A stretch of DNA of 64,000 bases, from assembly GCA_958295815.1 (NCBI GenBank), contig OY282374.1, positions 2,128,856 through 2,192,855 of the forward strand, read 5' to 3'. Within the stretch, counting starts at the first letter, position 1. Each line of letters opens with the position of its first letter. The position numbers were made by a program, and so were the translations under genes. This document shows, piece by piece, positions 8,410 through 17,226 of this stretch. The stretch comes from Candidatus Poribacteria bacterium. GTDB lineage: Bacteria; Poribacteria; WGA-4E; WGA-3G. The notes beneath the pieces were generated by a model. The model did not search any database and was not told the DNA's origin. It saw only the letters and a list, made by a program, of their open reading frames with translations.

Positions 8410-9486
8410 CTATTGCAGATCCACGTTGTCAGTAATTAAACAACGAATCGCGTGTGCGGCAGTTTCTGTGTCTTGTAACGGGGTGTTTGGTGCTTGCGAG
8501 GTTAGCGCAGCGGTGATATGTTCGTGTAAACCCTCAAGCCTGCACTGATGTACAATGGCGCGCTCTTCCATATACTGGTAAACTTCGTGACGTTTCGGGA
8601 GCCTTGCATTTTCTTCTGATAGCATGAGGACAATAACCGGACGTCCACTACTTGATGCTTCACAGACCATCGAGAAACTATCTGCTGTGACGATAAGCAG
8701 ATCGCTTAAAGCAAGGATCGCTTGATACGGATCGGCAATTTCTGAGGGTGTATCCGGTGTAATGAACAGTGGACACCAATCTGTGTGCTGCAGGGTCGGG
8801 GACAAACTCGCTATCACATCTGGCGGTGTTCGACGCGATGTCGTTACCAATATCTGGACATTCATTTCCTTGGCGACTGTTTCGCAAATCTCACTCAGTT
8901 GCGTCGCGTCCGCTATAGTGATCGTCTCGTGTTGATCTGTTCCGCCAAGGAGTATGCCGATACGCTGGCAGTCTGGTAGTTTCAGTTCATTCTCAAGTCG
9001 CTTCCGTTCTGCGTTCAGTATTTCTGGCGAAATAGGGTTTGGTACGCCGATGGTTTTGCAGATATTGCTTTTACCAACGGCATTATGCCATGAAATCATT
9101 GGCAGAATCGCGAGGTCAAAATACCGCGTGCCTATCGGTGAAGGTCTTCGGCAGGTGACCGTCTTAGCACCGAGAATTCTACCGAGGAGTAGGTTGACGG
9201 CTGCCACAGACGATCCAGTTGAGAGGATAAAATCGGCAGTTTGGAGGTGGGACAAGCCACTGTAGGTCTTAGCGGTGAGGCTCCACTGGAGGAGCGTGTG
9301 GATAAGCGATGTAGGGAGCGGCATCCCACCGAAAATGCACATAAAGACCCGCAAAAGATTATCGCGCCACTTCTGCCTGAATTCTACCTCAAGCCACTCC
9401 GCTTCGCATTCAGGTAATTTTTGCACGATACCTAAAGACTGCTTATAGTGTCCCGGTTTGTTGTCGCTTAAAATAACAATTCTCAT
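8410..9486 (-). CDS. ELM1/GtrOC1 family putative glycosyltransferase
   Basis: From the ATG at 9486 the product has 358 residues and begins MRIVILSDNKPGHYKQSLG, the typical start of the ELM1 family (DUF1022). Later motifs are GILLGGTDQHETI, LVTTSRRTPP and LLIVTADSFSMVCEASSSGRPV. The last is a nucleotide-sugar-binding-like loop seen in GT-B glycosyltransferases. In plants ELM1 acts in mitochondrial fission; bacterial members are thought to be envelope glycosyltransferases. An upstream in-frame start at 9504 would add six residues (MCLLLL) but falls in repeat sequence. Its substrate is unknown. Confidence 0.8.
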   Translation of the reverse strand: MRIVILSDNKPGHYKQSLGIVQKLPECEAEWLEVEFRQKWRDNLLRVFMCIFGGMPLPTSLIHTLLQWSLTAKTYSGLSHLQTADFILSTGSSVAAVNLLLGRILGAKTVTCRRPSPIGTRYFDLAILPMISWHNAVGKSNICKTIGVPNPISPEILNAERKRLENELKLPDCQRIGILLGGTDQHETITIADATQLSEICETVAKEMNVQILVTTSRRTPPDVIASLSPTLQHTDWCPLFITPDTPSEIADPYQAILALSDLLIVTADSFSMVCEASSSGRPVIVLMLSEENARLPKRHEVYQYMEERAIVHQCRLEGLHEHITAALTSQAPNTPLQDTETAAHAIRCLITDNVDLQ

Positions 9487-9493
9487 TAAAAGT

Positions 9494-9560
9494 AGTAGGC
9501 ACACTCCGTGTGCTGTAACCTCTACGCTTCATCAATGGTAGACACACGCCGTGTGCCGTA
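9494..9560. repeat. Two copies of a GTGTGC palindromic repeat (family D)
   Basis: Copies at 9494-9516 and 9537-9560 share the pattern GTAGRCACACNCCGTGTGCNGTA, a near-perfect palindrome around GCACAC/GTGTGC. A third related copy lies at 19716-19738. They sit just upstream of coding starts or between genes. Confidence 0.7.
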
Positions 9561-9564
9561 GTCT

Positions 9565-10335
9565 TCACTCTTTGGTCGTTCCTGTTAAAGAATAGGAAAT
9601 CAGTTCCGATCCACCGTCTTCACTTTCACTTTTGACAATACCGACATGCGGCGCGAACCATAACATCTGACTATCCTGTATCGTTTCCGATGTTGAAAGA
9701 AGCGTTTGCGTGATTTCTGTCCGGTATTCGATTTGATAAACTTCCTCAAAATGTCCGGCGGGTGTTTCAATCGGACCCTCAGCAACGACTTCTGCTGTAA
9801 CGCGCATAACCACTTCAAACGGGAACTGAAGAAGCGCAAGGTTCTGCAGAATAATATTTCCGTTGACTTTAAAATTGAGTGCTTCCCATTGGGTATTAGG
9901 AGTCAGCGGAAACTGAAGATAGGTAAGCTCAGATATGGAGATTGATTCCGCTGCGACAGTCAATTCCAAACCAGCGAATTCATCTTGTACTGCAGCTGGA
10001 AGCTCATTTTCGACGTATTGATCTATCTCCCCAGAGACAAGGACAAAAACCTGATTCTGTGTAACCCGATAATATATAGGCTCCAGGAGGGCGAGATCAG
10101 CATCATCAGGCGGTGGCGTGTTTTTGGAGGTACGATAGATCTTCCCATAGATATTTATCTTGCCATTAACTTCGGTTGTCGATTGTGTGCCATCAGAATT
10201 TAGATAGACCCATCGGCTTCCGATCGCATCAGGAAAATAGTTTGGCATCTCCTCTTCTATGGGGGTAGGTTCTTCATCGGAACCGCAGCCGAATAGAAAT
10301 AGAATACTGCAAAAGGCAAGTAGAATCAAATGCAT
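9565..10335 (-). CDS. Lipoprotein of unknown function
   Basis: I take the ATG at 10335, which has GAGA upstream and gives a 256-residue product. It opens with a lipoprotein signal peptide, MHLILLAFCSILFLFGCGSD, with the lipid-modified Cys near residue 17. An upstream in-frame codon at 10377 would place 14 charged residues before the signal. The mature protein has an acidic linker, then a repetitive beta-rich region (YFPDAIGSRWVYLNSDG, PAGHFEEVYQIEY, WFAPHVGIVKSE). The second and third of these resemble the DUF3108/YcdB-like outer-membrane lipoproteins that contain 'T-P-A-G-x-F' and 'W-x-A-P-x-V-G'. No function is assigned. Confidence 0.75.
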   Translation of the reverse strand: MHLILLAFCSILFLFGCGSDEEPTPIEEEMPNYFPDAIGSRWVYLNSDGTQSTTEVNGKINIYGKIYRTSKNTPPPDDADLALLEPIYYRVTQNQVFVLVSGEIDQYVENELPAAVQDEFAGLELTVAAESISISELTYLQFPLTPNTQWEALNFKVNGNIILQNLALLQFPFEVVMRVTAEVVAEGPIETPAGHFEEVYQIEYRTEITQTLLSTSETIQDSQMLWFAPHVGIVKSESEDGGSELISYSLTGTTKE

Positions 10336-10516
10336 TGCGTCTCTTTTAATTTTCTTTCTCTCCCTTGAATTTGCCACGAATACAGGAACATTGTAGATTT
10401 TAAATTACTTTGACACACTGCATCGCCGAGGCACGGAGACCTCGTCGAACAGAGGTGTTCTGTTATTGGGTTTATCAATGGCAGAAGTGTCTGGTTATTT
10501 TTAGGATTCACCAATG

Positions 10517-11830
10517 TTAGTTTTCAGACTTATCCTGCACTGCTTCCGCTACCATCTGTTTTAGTGCTACCCCTCTGGCTCGCGTTGAGATAAGGGTGCC
10601 ATCTCTGGCAATAAGCCACGGTGCCGGGATAGAGCGAATGTTATAATGTCGTGAAACAGGACTATCCCACCCTTCACCACTGAAAACTTGTCGCCAAGGG
10701 ATATTATTCTCTTTGAGGTAATTTTTCAGCCTCTCTTCATCAGTGTCGAGACTAATCCCAATAATGTCAAATCCTTCGTCTTTATAGGTTTTATAAACCC
10801 GCTTGACGTTCGGCATTTCCGCAATACATGGACTACACCACACAGCCCAAAAGTCGAGTAACACGACTTTCCCGCGGTATTGCTGAAGCGAAATTGGATT
10901 TCCATCAACGTCAATAGCAGAAAAATCGGGTACAGGCTGCCCAATGAGTTCTGACGGATCCGCCTTTAGTTGATGCACGGCTGCCATCTTGCTGTGAAGT
11001 TCGGCAAATTCGCCGTGAAGCTGCGCAAGTTTCTGATGAATGCTACGGTCCTTTGGGTGTTGTTTCTCAAGTGTCTTGAAAAGCTCGAGGACATCTTCAT
11101 CCCGATTCATTTCCTTAAGCATATCACCGAGGACAAAATAGTCTTGGACGTTATCAGAGGTCATGACCTTTTTGTAAAGGTTGACGAGACGTTCAGCCTC
11201 TTCTTCTTGTCCGGTTTGCATGTAGAGACCAGTAAGCATTGGATACACATAGAAAAAACCCTTATGGTCCTGATTGCTCTGGAGTCCCGCACTCAGGGCA
11301 GCAATAGCTGCTTCGAGGCTTCCATATACTGCTTCAGGTTGGCGTTCCCAGATACTGGCTGACGGGTAGACCCTTGAAGAGAAACTCAAGTTTAGAACCT
11401 GAAAATCTTCATTTGCGTGGTGCCGACAACGAATCAATGGCATCGCGTCGCCATACAGTGTGCGTTGCTCTGTCTTCCACTCTCGCCACCCAGGGTTGAG
11501 TTCATAACTATAACTCACAGGCATTTCTGGATCTGTGTTTTGACGCATAATCGGCTTGCCGCCTATTTTATCTGATGGACAGAGGAGTGCGTTTGCGTCT
11601 GTCAAGTGTTGTGGATGAAGCTCTGAGAGCCATTCAGGGAAATCGCCTTTATCGTTCTCATAAGCATTGATTGCCTTGCCAATCGCGAGCAAATTTTGCG
11701 AGCAAATCTCGATGTTTTTCTGGTGCTGTTCCATATTGGCATCTTCGTTTACTTTTTCTGTAGGTGAATCTGCATTTGCTAAAGTTATCAACAAACTCAG
11801 CACCATTGCCAGTGTCAAAATCGCTTTCAT
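10517..11830 (-). CDS. Exported TlpA-like thioredoxin protein with pseudopilin-like N-terminal region (copy 1)
   Basis: This 437-residue protein has a signal peptide (MKAILTLAMVLSLLITLANA). A segment follows that resembles the C-terminal part of type II pseudopilins: AIGKAINAYENDKGDFPEWL, then LLCPSDK. The middle (about 165-290) looks like helical TPR-type repeats. The C-terminal 140 residues are an AhpC/TSA-TlpA domain with a W-x-x-W-C-x-x-C site, WAVWCSPC, at about 326-333. The final cis-Pro region reads SIPAPWLI. It is likely a periplasmic thiol reductase or isomerase. A paralogue of exactly the same length lies immediately upstream (11894-13207). Confidence 0.85.
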   Translation of the reverse strand: MKAILTLAMVLSLLITLANADSPTEKVNEDANMEQHQKNIEICSQNLLAIGKAINAYENDKGDFPEWLSELHPQHLTDANALLCPSDKIGGKPIMRQNTDPEMPVSYSYELNPGWREWKTEQRTLYGDAMPLIRCRHHANEDFQVLNLSFSSRVYPSASIWERQPEAVYGSLEAAIAALSAGLQSNQDHKGFFYVYPMLTGLYMQTGQEEEAERLVNLYKKVMTSDNVQDYFVLGDMLKEMNRDEDVLELFKTLEKQHPKDRSIHQKLAQLHGEFAELHSKMAAVHQLKADPSELIGQPVPDFSAIDVDGNPISLQQYRGKVVLLDFWAVWCSPCIAEMPNVKRVYKTYKDEGFDIIGISLDTDEERLKNYLKENNIPWRQVFSGEGWDSPVSRHYNIRSIPAPWLIARDGTLISTRARGVALKQMVAEAVQDKSEN

Positions 11831-11893
11831 CTGTTATCCTCTTTCGTTTTTGAGATTAACGCCTTCCTGTCAAATCGGCGTCAAGAAAATCTG

Positions 11894-13207
11894 CTATCGG
11901 TCTGAAGCGTTATCCTTCACTGCCTCTGCTACCAGTTGCTCTAACGTTGCCCCTCTTGCTCTATGCGATATGAGTTTGCCATCCCTGTCAATAAGCCACA
12001 TTTCAGGGATGCCTCTAACCTCAAATTGTTGTGCGAGAGGGTCTGCCATCCAAGATTTACCACTGTAAATTTGTCGCCAGGCAATATCGTTCTCTTTAAT
12101 GTAGTCGCGCAGTTCTGCTTCCCTATCATCAATAACGATACCGATGATGTCAAATCCCTGATCTTTATAGGTATTATACACCCTTTTGACATTTGGCATT
12201 TCCACAATGCAAGGACCACACCATGTTGCCCAAAAGTCGAGTAAAACCACTTTTCCTCGATAGTCCTGCAGTGAAATTGGATTTCCATCCAGATCGGTAG
12301 CAGTAAAATCAGACACAGGTTTCCCCCATAATTCAAATTTAGGATCAGCCTTGCGGTCATACCCGTCTGCGAGTTCGGTGTTGCCCAACCTCCTATAAAT
12401 ATAGGAGAGCATCGCGAGGATTGGTTGCGCGTCCGGATACTGCTGCTCTGCCTCCTTAAAAATCTCAAGCATATCCTCATATTGCTCTGTTCCTACAAGC
12501 AAATTGAACAACGTCAAATAACCATCAATATCTAATTCTGTGCTTGACTTGAGACGCTCAATAAGCGCATCCGCCATTTGTTTATTTCCGACTTTGGCGT
12601 AGAGTCTAACAAGTTTCGGATAGAGATTAAACGAACGCGGGTCGTCTGAGTATAGCGCAAGGGCATCTTCAAAAGCAGCGATGGCTGCTTCGTGGCTACC
12701 GTAAAGCTCTTCGGGGGCGTTTTCCCAAGCACTGGTTGATGTGTAGATTTTAGAGGAAAAACTCAGGTTCAGACACGCGAATTCTTCGTTTACGTGATGT
12801 CGGCAACGTACAAGCGGTATAACATCACCCCACATCAAGCGTTGTTCACTTTTACGCTTTCTGTATTCAGGATGAAACTGATACCCGTAACTCGTGGGCA
12901 TGTTCGGATCGATGTTCGCAGGAAAAATTGCCTTCTGTCCCTCTTTATCCGCCGGACAAATCAAGATGTTTTTATCTGCCAAGTGTTGCGGATGAAGGTC
13001 TGATAGCCAGTCTGGGAAATCACCTTTGTCATCCCGATAAGCGTCGATTGCCTTACCGATTGCTACCAAGTTTTGCGTGCAAATTTCGATGTTTTTCTCA
13101 TGTTGTGCCATAGTAAGATCTATGCTTTCATCTTCTGAGGGTGGATGTGCATCTGCAGAAGTTATCAAGAAGCTCAGCACCATTGCCAGTGTCAAAATCG
13201 CTTTCAT
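11894..13207 (-). CDS. Exported TlpA-like thioredoxin protein with pseudopilin-like N-terminal region (copy 2)
   Basis: The product has 437 residues, as does the downstream paralogue, and the same order of parts: signal peptide MKAILTLAMVLSFLITSADA, a pseudopilin-like segment (AIGKAIDAYRDDKGDFPDWL, ILICPADK), TPR-like helices, and a thioredoxin domain with WATWCGPC. The start at 13207 is preceded by AGAGGAT. A longer frame from 13309 would put 34 non-signal residues ahead of the signal peptide, so I reject it. The active site is the classical CGPC here but CSPC in the other copy, so redox potential may differ. The two genes are 63 bp apart and probably form an operon. Confidence 0.88.
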   Translation of the reverse strand: MKAILTLAMVLSFLITSADAHPPSEDESIDLTMAQHEKNIEICTQNLVAIGKAIDAYRDDKGDFPDWLSDLHPQHLADKNILICPADKEGQKAIFPANIDPNMPTSYGYQFHPEYRKRKSEQRLMWGDVIPLVRCRHHVNEEFACLNLSFSSKIYTSTSAWENAPEELYGSHEAAIAAFEDALALYSDDPRSFNLYPKLVRLYAKVGNKQMADALIERLKSSTELDIDGYLTLFNLLVGTEQYEDMLEIFKEAEQQYPDAQPILAMLSYIYRRLGNTELADGYDRKADPKFELWGKPVSDFTATDLDGNPISLQDYRGKVVLLDFWATWCGPCIVEMPNVKRVYNTYKDQGFDIIGIVIDDREAELRDYIKENDIAWRQIYSGKSWMADPLAQQFEVRGIPEMWLIDRDGKLISHRARGATLEQLVAEAVKDNASDR

Positions 13208-13446
13208 GTGTGTATCCTCTTTTGTTTTTAGTGTGTTATTCAAACAATAAAATTCAGCATTCTTCTGTCTTCTACAAGGGTTCTCTTGGTGTAAACGTGC
13301 GGTGTTCAAAAAGAGAACCCTTTCGATTATTTATGACGCGGTTTTAGATCGGAAAAGGTGCATAATTTCAAAAAAAAGAGGAATCTAATTTTTTTCCAAC
13401 GATTTGTCCGAAAGTATTCTTTAAATGCTTATGTTGAATTCGCATT

Positions 13447-13474
13447 AGTATAACACAATATCCAGAGAATTCAA
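13447..13474 (-). promoter_or_regulatory. Possible promoter for the tandem thioredoxin genes
   Basis: On the minus strand TTGAAT (13474-13469) and TATACT (13452-13447) are 16 bp apart. The start codon is about 230 bp downstream, so the transcript would have a long, AT-rich leader in which I see no other feature. Confidence 0.4.
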
Positions 13475-13569
13475 TGACATTTCGCTTGATGGATGATGCG
13501 CACGAATCTCTTTGTAGGTTGGGTTGTGGGTTGTAGTGTATGTAGGCGCGTTGGGGTGTGGGATTGTAT

Positions 13570-13798
13570 TGTCTGAATCGCGGATTCTCGCGGATTTATC
13601 AGATTACGCGGATTATGGTGTGTTCTGTCTGTTCAGCAAGTATGGTAGAGGGTAGTCTGAACCAGGATTTACAGGATTCAAGGATTTTCAGGATTATTAG
13701 TAATTGGCTATCAGCAGTCAGCGGTCAGTAGGAGTCGAAGCGGGATGCTTGTTGTCTGAACCAGGATTTACAAGATTATAGGATTTGCAGGATTGTTA
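13570..13798. repeat. Cluster of GGATT-rich repeats (family B)
   Basis: Three related units lie at 13570-13617, 13654-13699 and 13753-13798. The core is GTCTGAACCAGGATTTACAG followed by GATTCAAGGATTTTCAGGAT. The first is a divergent GCGGATT version. Further copies occur at 31432, 34908, 35099, 35165, 36080 and 49166, in both orientations. The units themselves are built from GGATT words. Between them lies a short GCAGTCAGCGGTCAG module. I see no gene between 13475 and 13930. Confidence 0.85.
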
Positions 13799-13829
13799 GT
13801 GCTTGAAAACGGTCAGGTGTCAGTCCCAA

Positions 13830-13898
13830 CAATCGGGAAATGTAAAGCAAAGACCTATTGTGCTTTCGTAGCACAATTTGGAGATCCTTCCTACAGGG
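13830..13898 (+). repeat. Hairpin repeat (family C), copy 1
   Basis: The unit reads TCGGGAAATGTAAAGCAAAG, then a hairpin (ATTGTGCT, loop TTCGT, AGCACAAT), then TTTGGAGATCCTTCCTACAG. The flanks match copies at 18667-18735 and 23439-23510, while the stem sequence differs and remains self-complementary. Confidence 0.8.
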
Positions 13899-13931
13899 GA
13901 CTGAGTGATTCCAGCCATCAAATGAAATCCC

Positions 13932-13959
13932 TTGACAAATGGATTGAATGTGTTATGCT
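13932..13959 (+). promoter_or_regulatory. Promoter for the Mrr-type nuclease cassette
   Basis: TTGACA (13932-13937) and TATGCT (13954-13959) are 16 bp apart. The predicted start point lies about 27 nt before the ATG at 13994. Confidence 0.65.
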
Positions 13960-13993
13960 ATTAATATATTTCTGAGTCAGAAAGGGATGTTTT

Positions 13994-14845
13994 ATGGAAA
14001 CTGTGATAAGAAAAGCTCAGGACCCAATTACAGCAGAGGAATACGAGGTAGAATTACCAGCACATGAAGTAGTCCGAAAAGCTATTCTTGAACTTAATTA
14101 TCCGCCTGATGGAATCAGGGTCATAGATGCTACACATGAACTATCGGAAAAATTTCTACTATCTGATAAACAGAAAAACGCAAAAAGAAAACGTGGAGAG
14201 AGGTATCTTGACGTTTTTCGTTATGATATAGTTGCTCCTGCTTTTAAATATCTTTTAAACAAAGAAAAATTGAAACAGCCAAGTGGAAGGGGAAAACCAT
14301 ATGTACTCCCTAAGAAGATTTTGCCGTCCCGCGGCGAATGCATTGAAGAGAATTACCAAAATATCAGGAGAGAATTGGCAATTGATTTACTACTACGGAT
14401 TAAGGACAATTCCGCTGCCTTTTTTGAGGATTTGGTGATTGATTTACTCGTTGCGATGGGATATGGTGGTTCACGCGAAGATGCGCAAGCCGTAGGTCGC
14501 AGTGGTGATGGCGGGATTGATGGTATTATTAACGAAGATAGACTCGGACTTGATGTAATATACGTTCAGGCGAAGCGATGGCAGGACGGAAATGTGGGGG
14601 AACCTGATATTGCTCGGTTTGCCGGAGCATTGGCTGCGAGAGGTGCTAATAAGGGTATTTTTATCACGACATCTGATTTTACGAGGGCTGCCAAAGCCTA
14701 CGATGCTGCTGGTTTCAAGATTATCCTTATTAATGGAAGCCAACTTGCCCAGTATATGATTGATCACAATGTCGGTGTTTCCGTAGAGAAAACTTATGAA
14801 ATTAAACGCGTAGATTCTGATTATTTTGCTGAAGATACTGAGTAG
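13994..14845 (+). CDS. Mrr-type restriction endonuclease
   Basis: The 283-residue product fits a two-domain Mrr protein. An N-terminal winged-helix-like region (1-110) would bind DNA. The C-terminal catalytic domain contains DLVIDLLVAMGYGG, SGDGGIDGII and DVIYVQAKRW, the D...Q-x-K variant of the PD-(D/E)XK core in Mrr enzymes. GIFITTSDFTRAAKAY follows. Mrr-type enzymes cut foreign or modified DNA. The gene looks more AT-rich than its neighbours, which may point to transfer. It leads a run of four plus-strand genes (DUF433, DUF5615, AAA-nuclease), 34 bp ahead of the next. The cut site and modification dependence cannot be inferred. Confidence 0.88.
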   Translation: METVIRKAQDPITAEEYEVELPAHEVVRKAILELNYPPDGIRVIDATHELSEKFLLSDKQKNAKRKRGERYLDVFRYDIVAPAFKYLLNKEKLKQPSGRGKPYVLPKKILPSRGECIEENYQNIRRELAIDLLLRIKDNSAAFFEDLVIDLLVAMGYGGSREDAQAVGRSGDGGIDGIINEDRLGLDVIYVQAKRWQDGNVGEPDIARFAGALAARGANKGIFITTSDFTRAAKAYDAAGFKIILINGSQLAQYMIDHNVGVSVEKTYEIKRVDSDYFAEDTE

Positions 14846-14879
14846 TATGGTGTATAATATACATAAGGAGCGGAACATC

Positions 14880-15155
14880 ATGCAAGGTCAAATCCCACGT
14901 CCGTTAGCAGAACGAATCGTCTGTGACGAAAATATCCTCACTGGGAAACCAGTGATTAGAGGCACACGATTAGCCGTTGAATTTATTATTGACTTATTGG
15001 CACATGGCTGGACTGAGACAGAGATTCTTGAGAATTATCCTCATATTGTGCAAGATGATATTCGCGCATGTCTTGCCTACGCGAGCGCAGTGTTACACAC
15101 GCAAAAAGACTATCAACATCCTATGAAATTGGCTGATGCGTCTATTAGCAGATGA
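14880..15155 (+). CDS. DUF433 family antitoxin
   Basis: The ATG at 14880 has AAGGAG ten bases upstream and gives 91 residues. A longer frame from 14826 would run back into the mrr gene and is not needed. The sequence RIVCDENILTGKPVIRGTRL is the DUF433 signature (helix-turn-helix antitoxin type), with WTETEILENYPHI following. DUF433 proteins pair with DUF5615 PIN-like toxins. Here the toxin gene starts 20 bp before this gene ends, so the two are translationally coupled. Confidence 0.88.
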   Translation: MQGQIPRPLAERIVCDENILTGKPVIRGTRLAVEFIIDLLAHGWTETEILENYPHIVQDDIRACLAYASAVLHTQKDYQHPMKLADASISR

Positions 15156-15501
15156 AAACATACCGCGTTTAGTCGTGGAACTGCTTTGTTCTCGCGGGCA
15201 CGACGCAATATGGGTGGGAGAAAAGGCACCGGGCATCAGCGACCAAGAAGTGTTATCTCTTGCTACAACCGAAAAGCGTACCCTCATCACATTTGATACT
15301 GACTTTGGTGAGTTGGTTTTCCGTTTAGGGGTTGGTGCTTCTTTTGGAGTAATTCTCTTTCGGATCCCACCAGACTTACCTTCGAGCATTGCTCAGACAG
15401 TGATTGAAGTCCTGGAAAGTCGAAGAGATTGGACAGAGCGATTTTCAGTTGTTGATGAAAATCGTATCCGTACGCGACTTTTACCATCTCGTAATCATTG
15501 A
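15136..15501 (+). CDS. DUF5615 PIN-like toxin
   Basis: This 121-residue protein begins MRLLADENIPRLVVELL, the family start with the first acidic residues (D-E-N) of a PIN-like RNase active site. It continues with LITFDTDFGELVF, the second acidic cluster. It is the predicted RNase toxin of the pair with the overlapping DUF433 antitoxin. The role in this cassette may be plasmid-style maintenance or abortive defence, both inferred. Confidence 0.88.
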   Translation: MRLLADENIPRLVVELLCSRGHDAIWVGEKAPGISDQEVLSLATTEKRTLITFDTDFGELVFRLGVGASFGVILFRIPPDLPSSIAQTVIEVLESRRDWTERFSVVDENRIRTRLLPSRNH

Positions 15502-15601
15502 TGGATAAACTTCCTCATAAAGCGTATTTCTACTTTCCTATCGATGGAGATAATAGGTTATACAGTAAATCTATAAGATATTAGCAATCAGAAAAAAAGA
15601 A

Positions 15602-17203
15602 ATGAAAACATTTGGCACCCAAGGTCCCGTCCATCCTAATGTAAATTATGTCGTCAGTCGCACCGGTGAGATGGAAGATTTTATTGACCGGGTGAAAAAG
15701 GGCAAATACATCGTCCTCTTCGCACCGCGACAGACGGGTAAGACCACCTTTTTCCGCACCGCTATGGATGCTCTCGCAGCCAAAGAATATTTCCCAATTC
15801 AACTGAATTTTGAGGCGTATGTTGATTTAACGCCTACTGCATTTTACAACTATCTTCTGACGGATATTTGCGAGAAAATTGAGTCTGCCTTCCAAAGACA
15901 AGACAACGTCCTATCTGAGGCTTTGAAGCAATTTTTAACGAAAGTTGAGATGGTAGACCACGTTTCGATGCGGAATTTCTTCCAGCAACTTACAGATTTT
16001 CTAATACACGGTGATAATCGGCGGAAAGTTATTCTCATCATTGACGAGTTTGATGCTATTCCGCCTGACGCTGTTCGCGGTTTTCTTCATTCCCTCCGTT
16101 ACATTTACCTTGAGCAATCGGGATCTCGATGTCCACACAGTGTCGGCATCGTTGGGGTCAAGAACATCACGCAACTCAATTATGACCGCTCTATCTCGCC
16201 TTTCAATATCCAAGATGAGTTCCATTTGCCCAATTTCACGCTCCCGCAAGTCCATGATCTATTTGAGCAGTATACCCAAGAAGTAGGGCAAGCCTTCACT
16301 TCTGAAGTTATCGCCTCTATCCACAAACAGACAGCTGGGCAACCCTTTCTCGTCAATCGCTGCGCACAGATTCTCACCGAGGAGATGGATATTCCCAAGA
16401 GCGAAACAATTACGATGGAGCACTTTTCAAAAGCACACACCCAACTCCTTGAGGAGGGGAACACCAACATTAGTCATCTGCTTACAAATATCCGTAGGGA
16501 TCGCCGGTTTGAAAGAGTTCTGATGAGAATTGCCTCGTATGAGAGGGGTTTACGTTTCAACCCGGACGATGAAATTATTGATGAGCTCGCCATGTACGGT
16601 GTCGTTGCGAAAGGTGCTGACGGTATGTGTGAGATCGTTAACCCGATCTATCAACATCGCATTCTGCAAGCATTCAAACCGACGTTTAATGGATTAGAAA
16701 GTGAGTATTTCTCCGAAGAGAACGGGGACGATTTCATTGATTATCTTACTCCCAACGGGGTGATTGAGATGGATGCACTCTTGGATAACTTCCGAGATTT
16801 CATCGCGCGAGTCGGTTTTCGTATTTTGCAAGTACCAGATACCCCGCAAGAGTACGTGGGTCAGCACCTCCTTTACGCCTATCTGGACCATTTTGTCCAC
16901 GTCGTTGGTGCCGATATGTTCTTGGAAGTCCAAACTGGACGCGGAAGGATAGACCTGCTTATTGTCCACAACCAACGCAAATACATTGTTGAAACGAAAA
17001 TCTGGGAGGGGAACCGCTATTATCAGGCAGGTAAAAAACAACTCGCTGCGTATCTCAAATTAGAAAAGGCGCAGGAAGGGTATTATGTCGTGTTCGATCA
17101 TCGTAACAATCCTACGCCGCTCGTTGAGACGGAAACCGTAGACGGTTTGACAATTCGGAGTTACATCATTCCCGTTGTTCAAGAACAGCCTTCGTCGATT
17201 TAG
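15602..17203 (+). CDS. AAA-like ATPase fused to PD-(D/E)XK nuclease domain (copy 1)
   Basis: The 533-residue protein has an N-terminal P-loop ATPase module and a C-terminal nuclease-like domain. The Walker A motif APRQTGKTT is at 41-49 and the Walker B, VILIIDEFDAIP, at 143-154. The C-terminal portion holds EVQTGRGRIDLLI near 442-453 and YIVETKIW near 462-469. This is the D...E-x-K core of a PDDEXK_9-like domain. Such ATPase-nuclease proteins are common but of unproven function. This gene ends a plus-strand run with an Mrr nuclease and a toxin-antitoxin pair, 100 bp after the toxin. A close paralogue is at 31552-33195. Confidence 0.85.
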   Translation: MKTFGTQGPVHPNVNYVVSRTGEMEDFIDRVKKGKYIVLFAPRQTGKTTFFRTAMDALAAKEYFPIQLNFEAYVDLTPTAFYNYLLTDICEKIESAFQRQDNVLSEALKQFLTKVEMVDHVSMRNFFQQLTDFLIHGDNRRKVILIIDEFDAIPPDAVRGFLHSLRYIYLEQSGSRCPHSVGIVGVKNITQLNYDRSISPFNIQDEFHLPNFTLPQVHDLFEQYTQEVGQAFTSEVIASIHKQTAGQPFLVNRCAQILTEEMDIPKSETITMEHFSKAHTQLLEEGNTNISHLLTNIRRDRRFERVLMRIASYERGLRFNPDDEIIDELAMYGVVAKGADGMCEIVNPIYQHRILQAFKPTFNGLESEYFSEENGDDFIDYLTPNGVIEMDALLDNFRDFIARVGFRILQVPDTPQEYVGQHLLYAYLDHFVHVVGADMFLEVQTGRGRIDLLIVHNQRKYIVETKIWEGNRYYQAGKKQLAAYLKLEKAQEGYYVVFDHRNNPTPLVETETVDGLTIRSYIIPVVQEQPSSI

Positions 17204-17226
17204 ATGGAATATCTGTCCCAAACCTG

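Noticed and set aside
14826..14880. Longer DUF433 start at 14826
   Set aside because: The first 18 codons overlap the mrr gene, and the AAGGAG-supported ATG at 14880 gives the standard family N-terminus.
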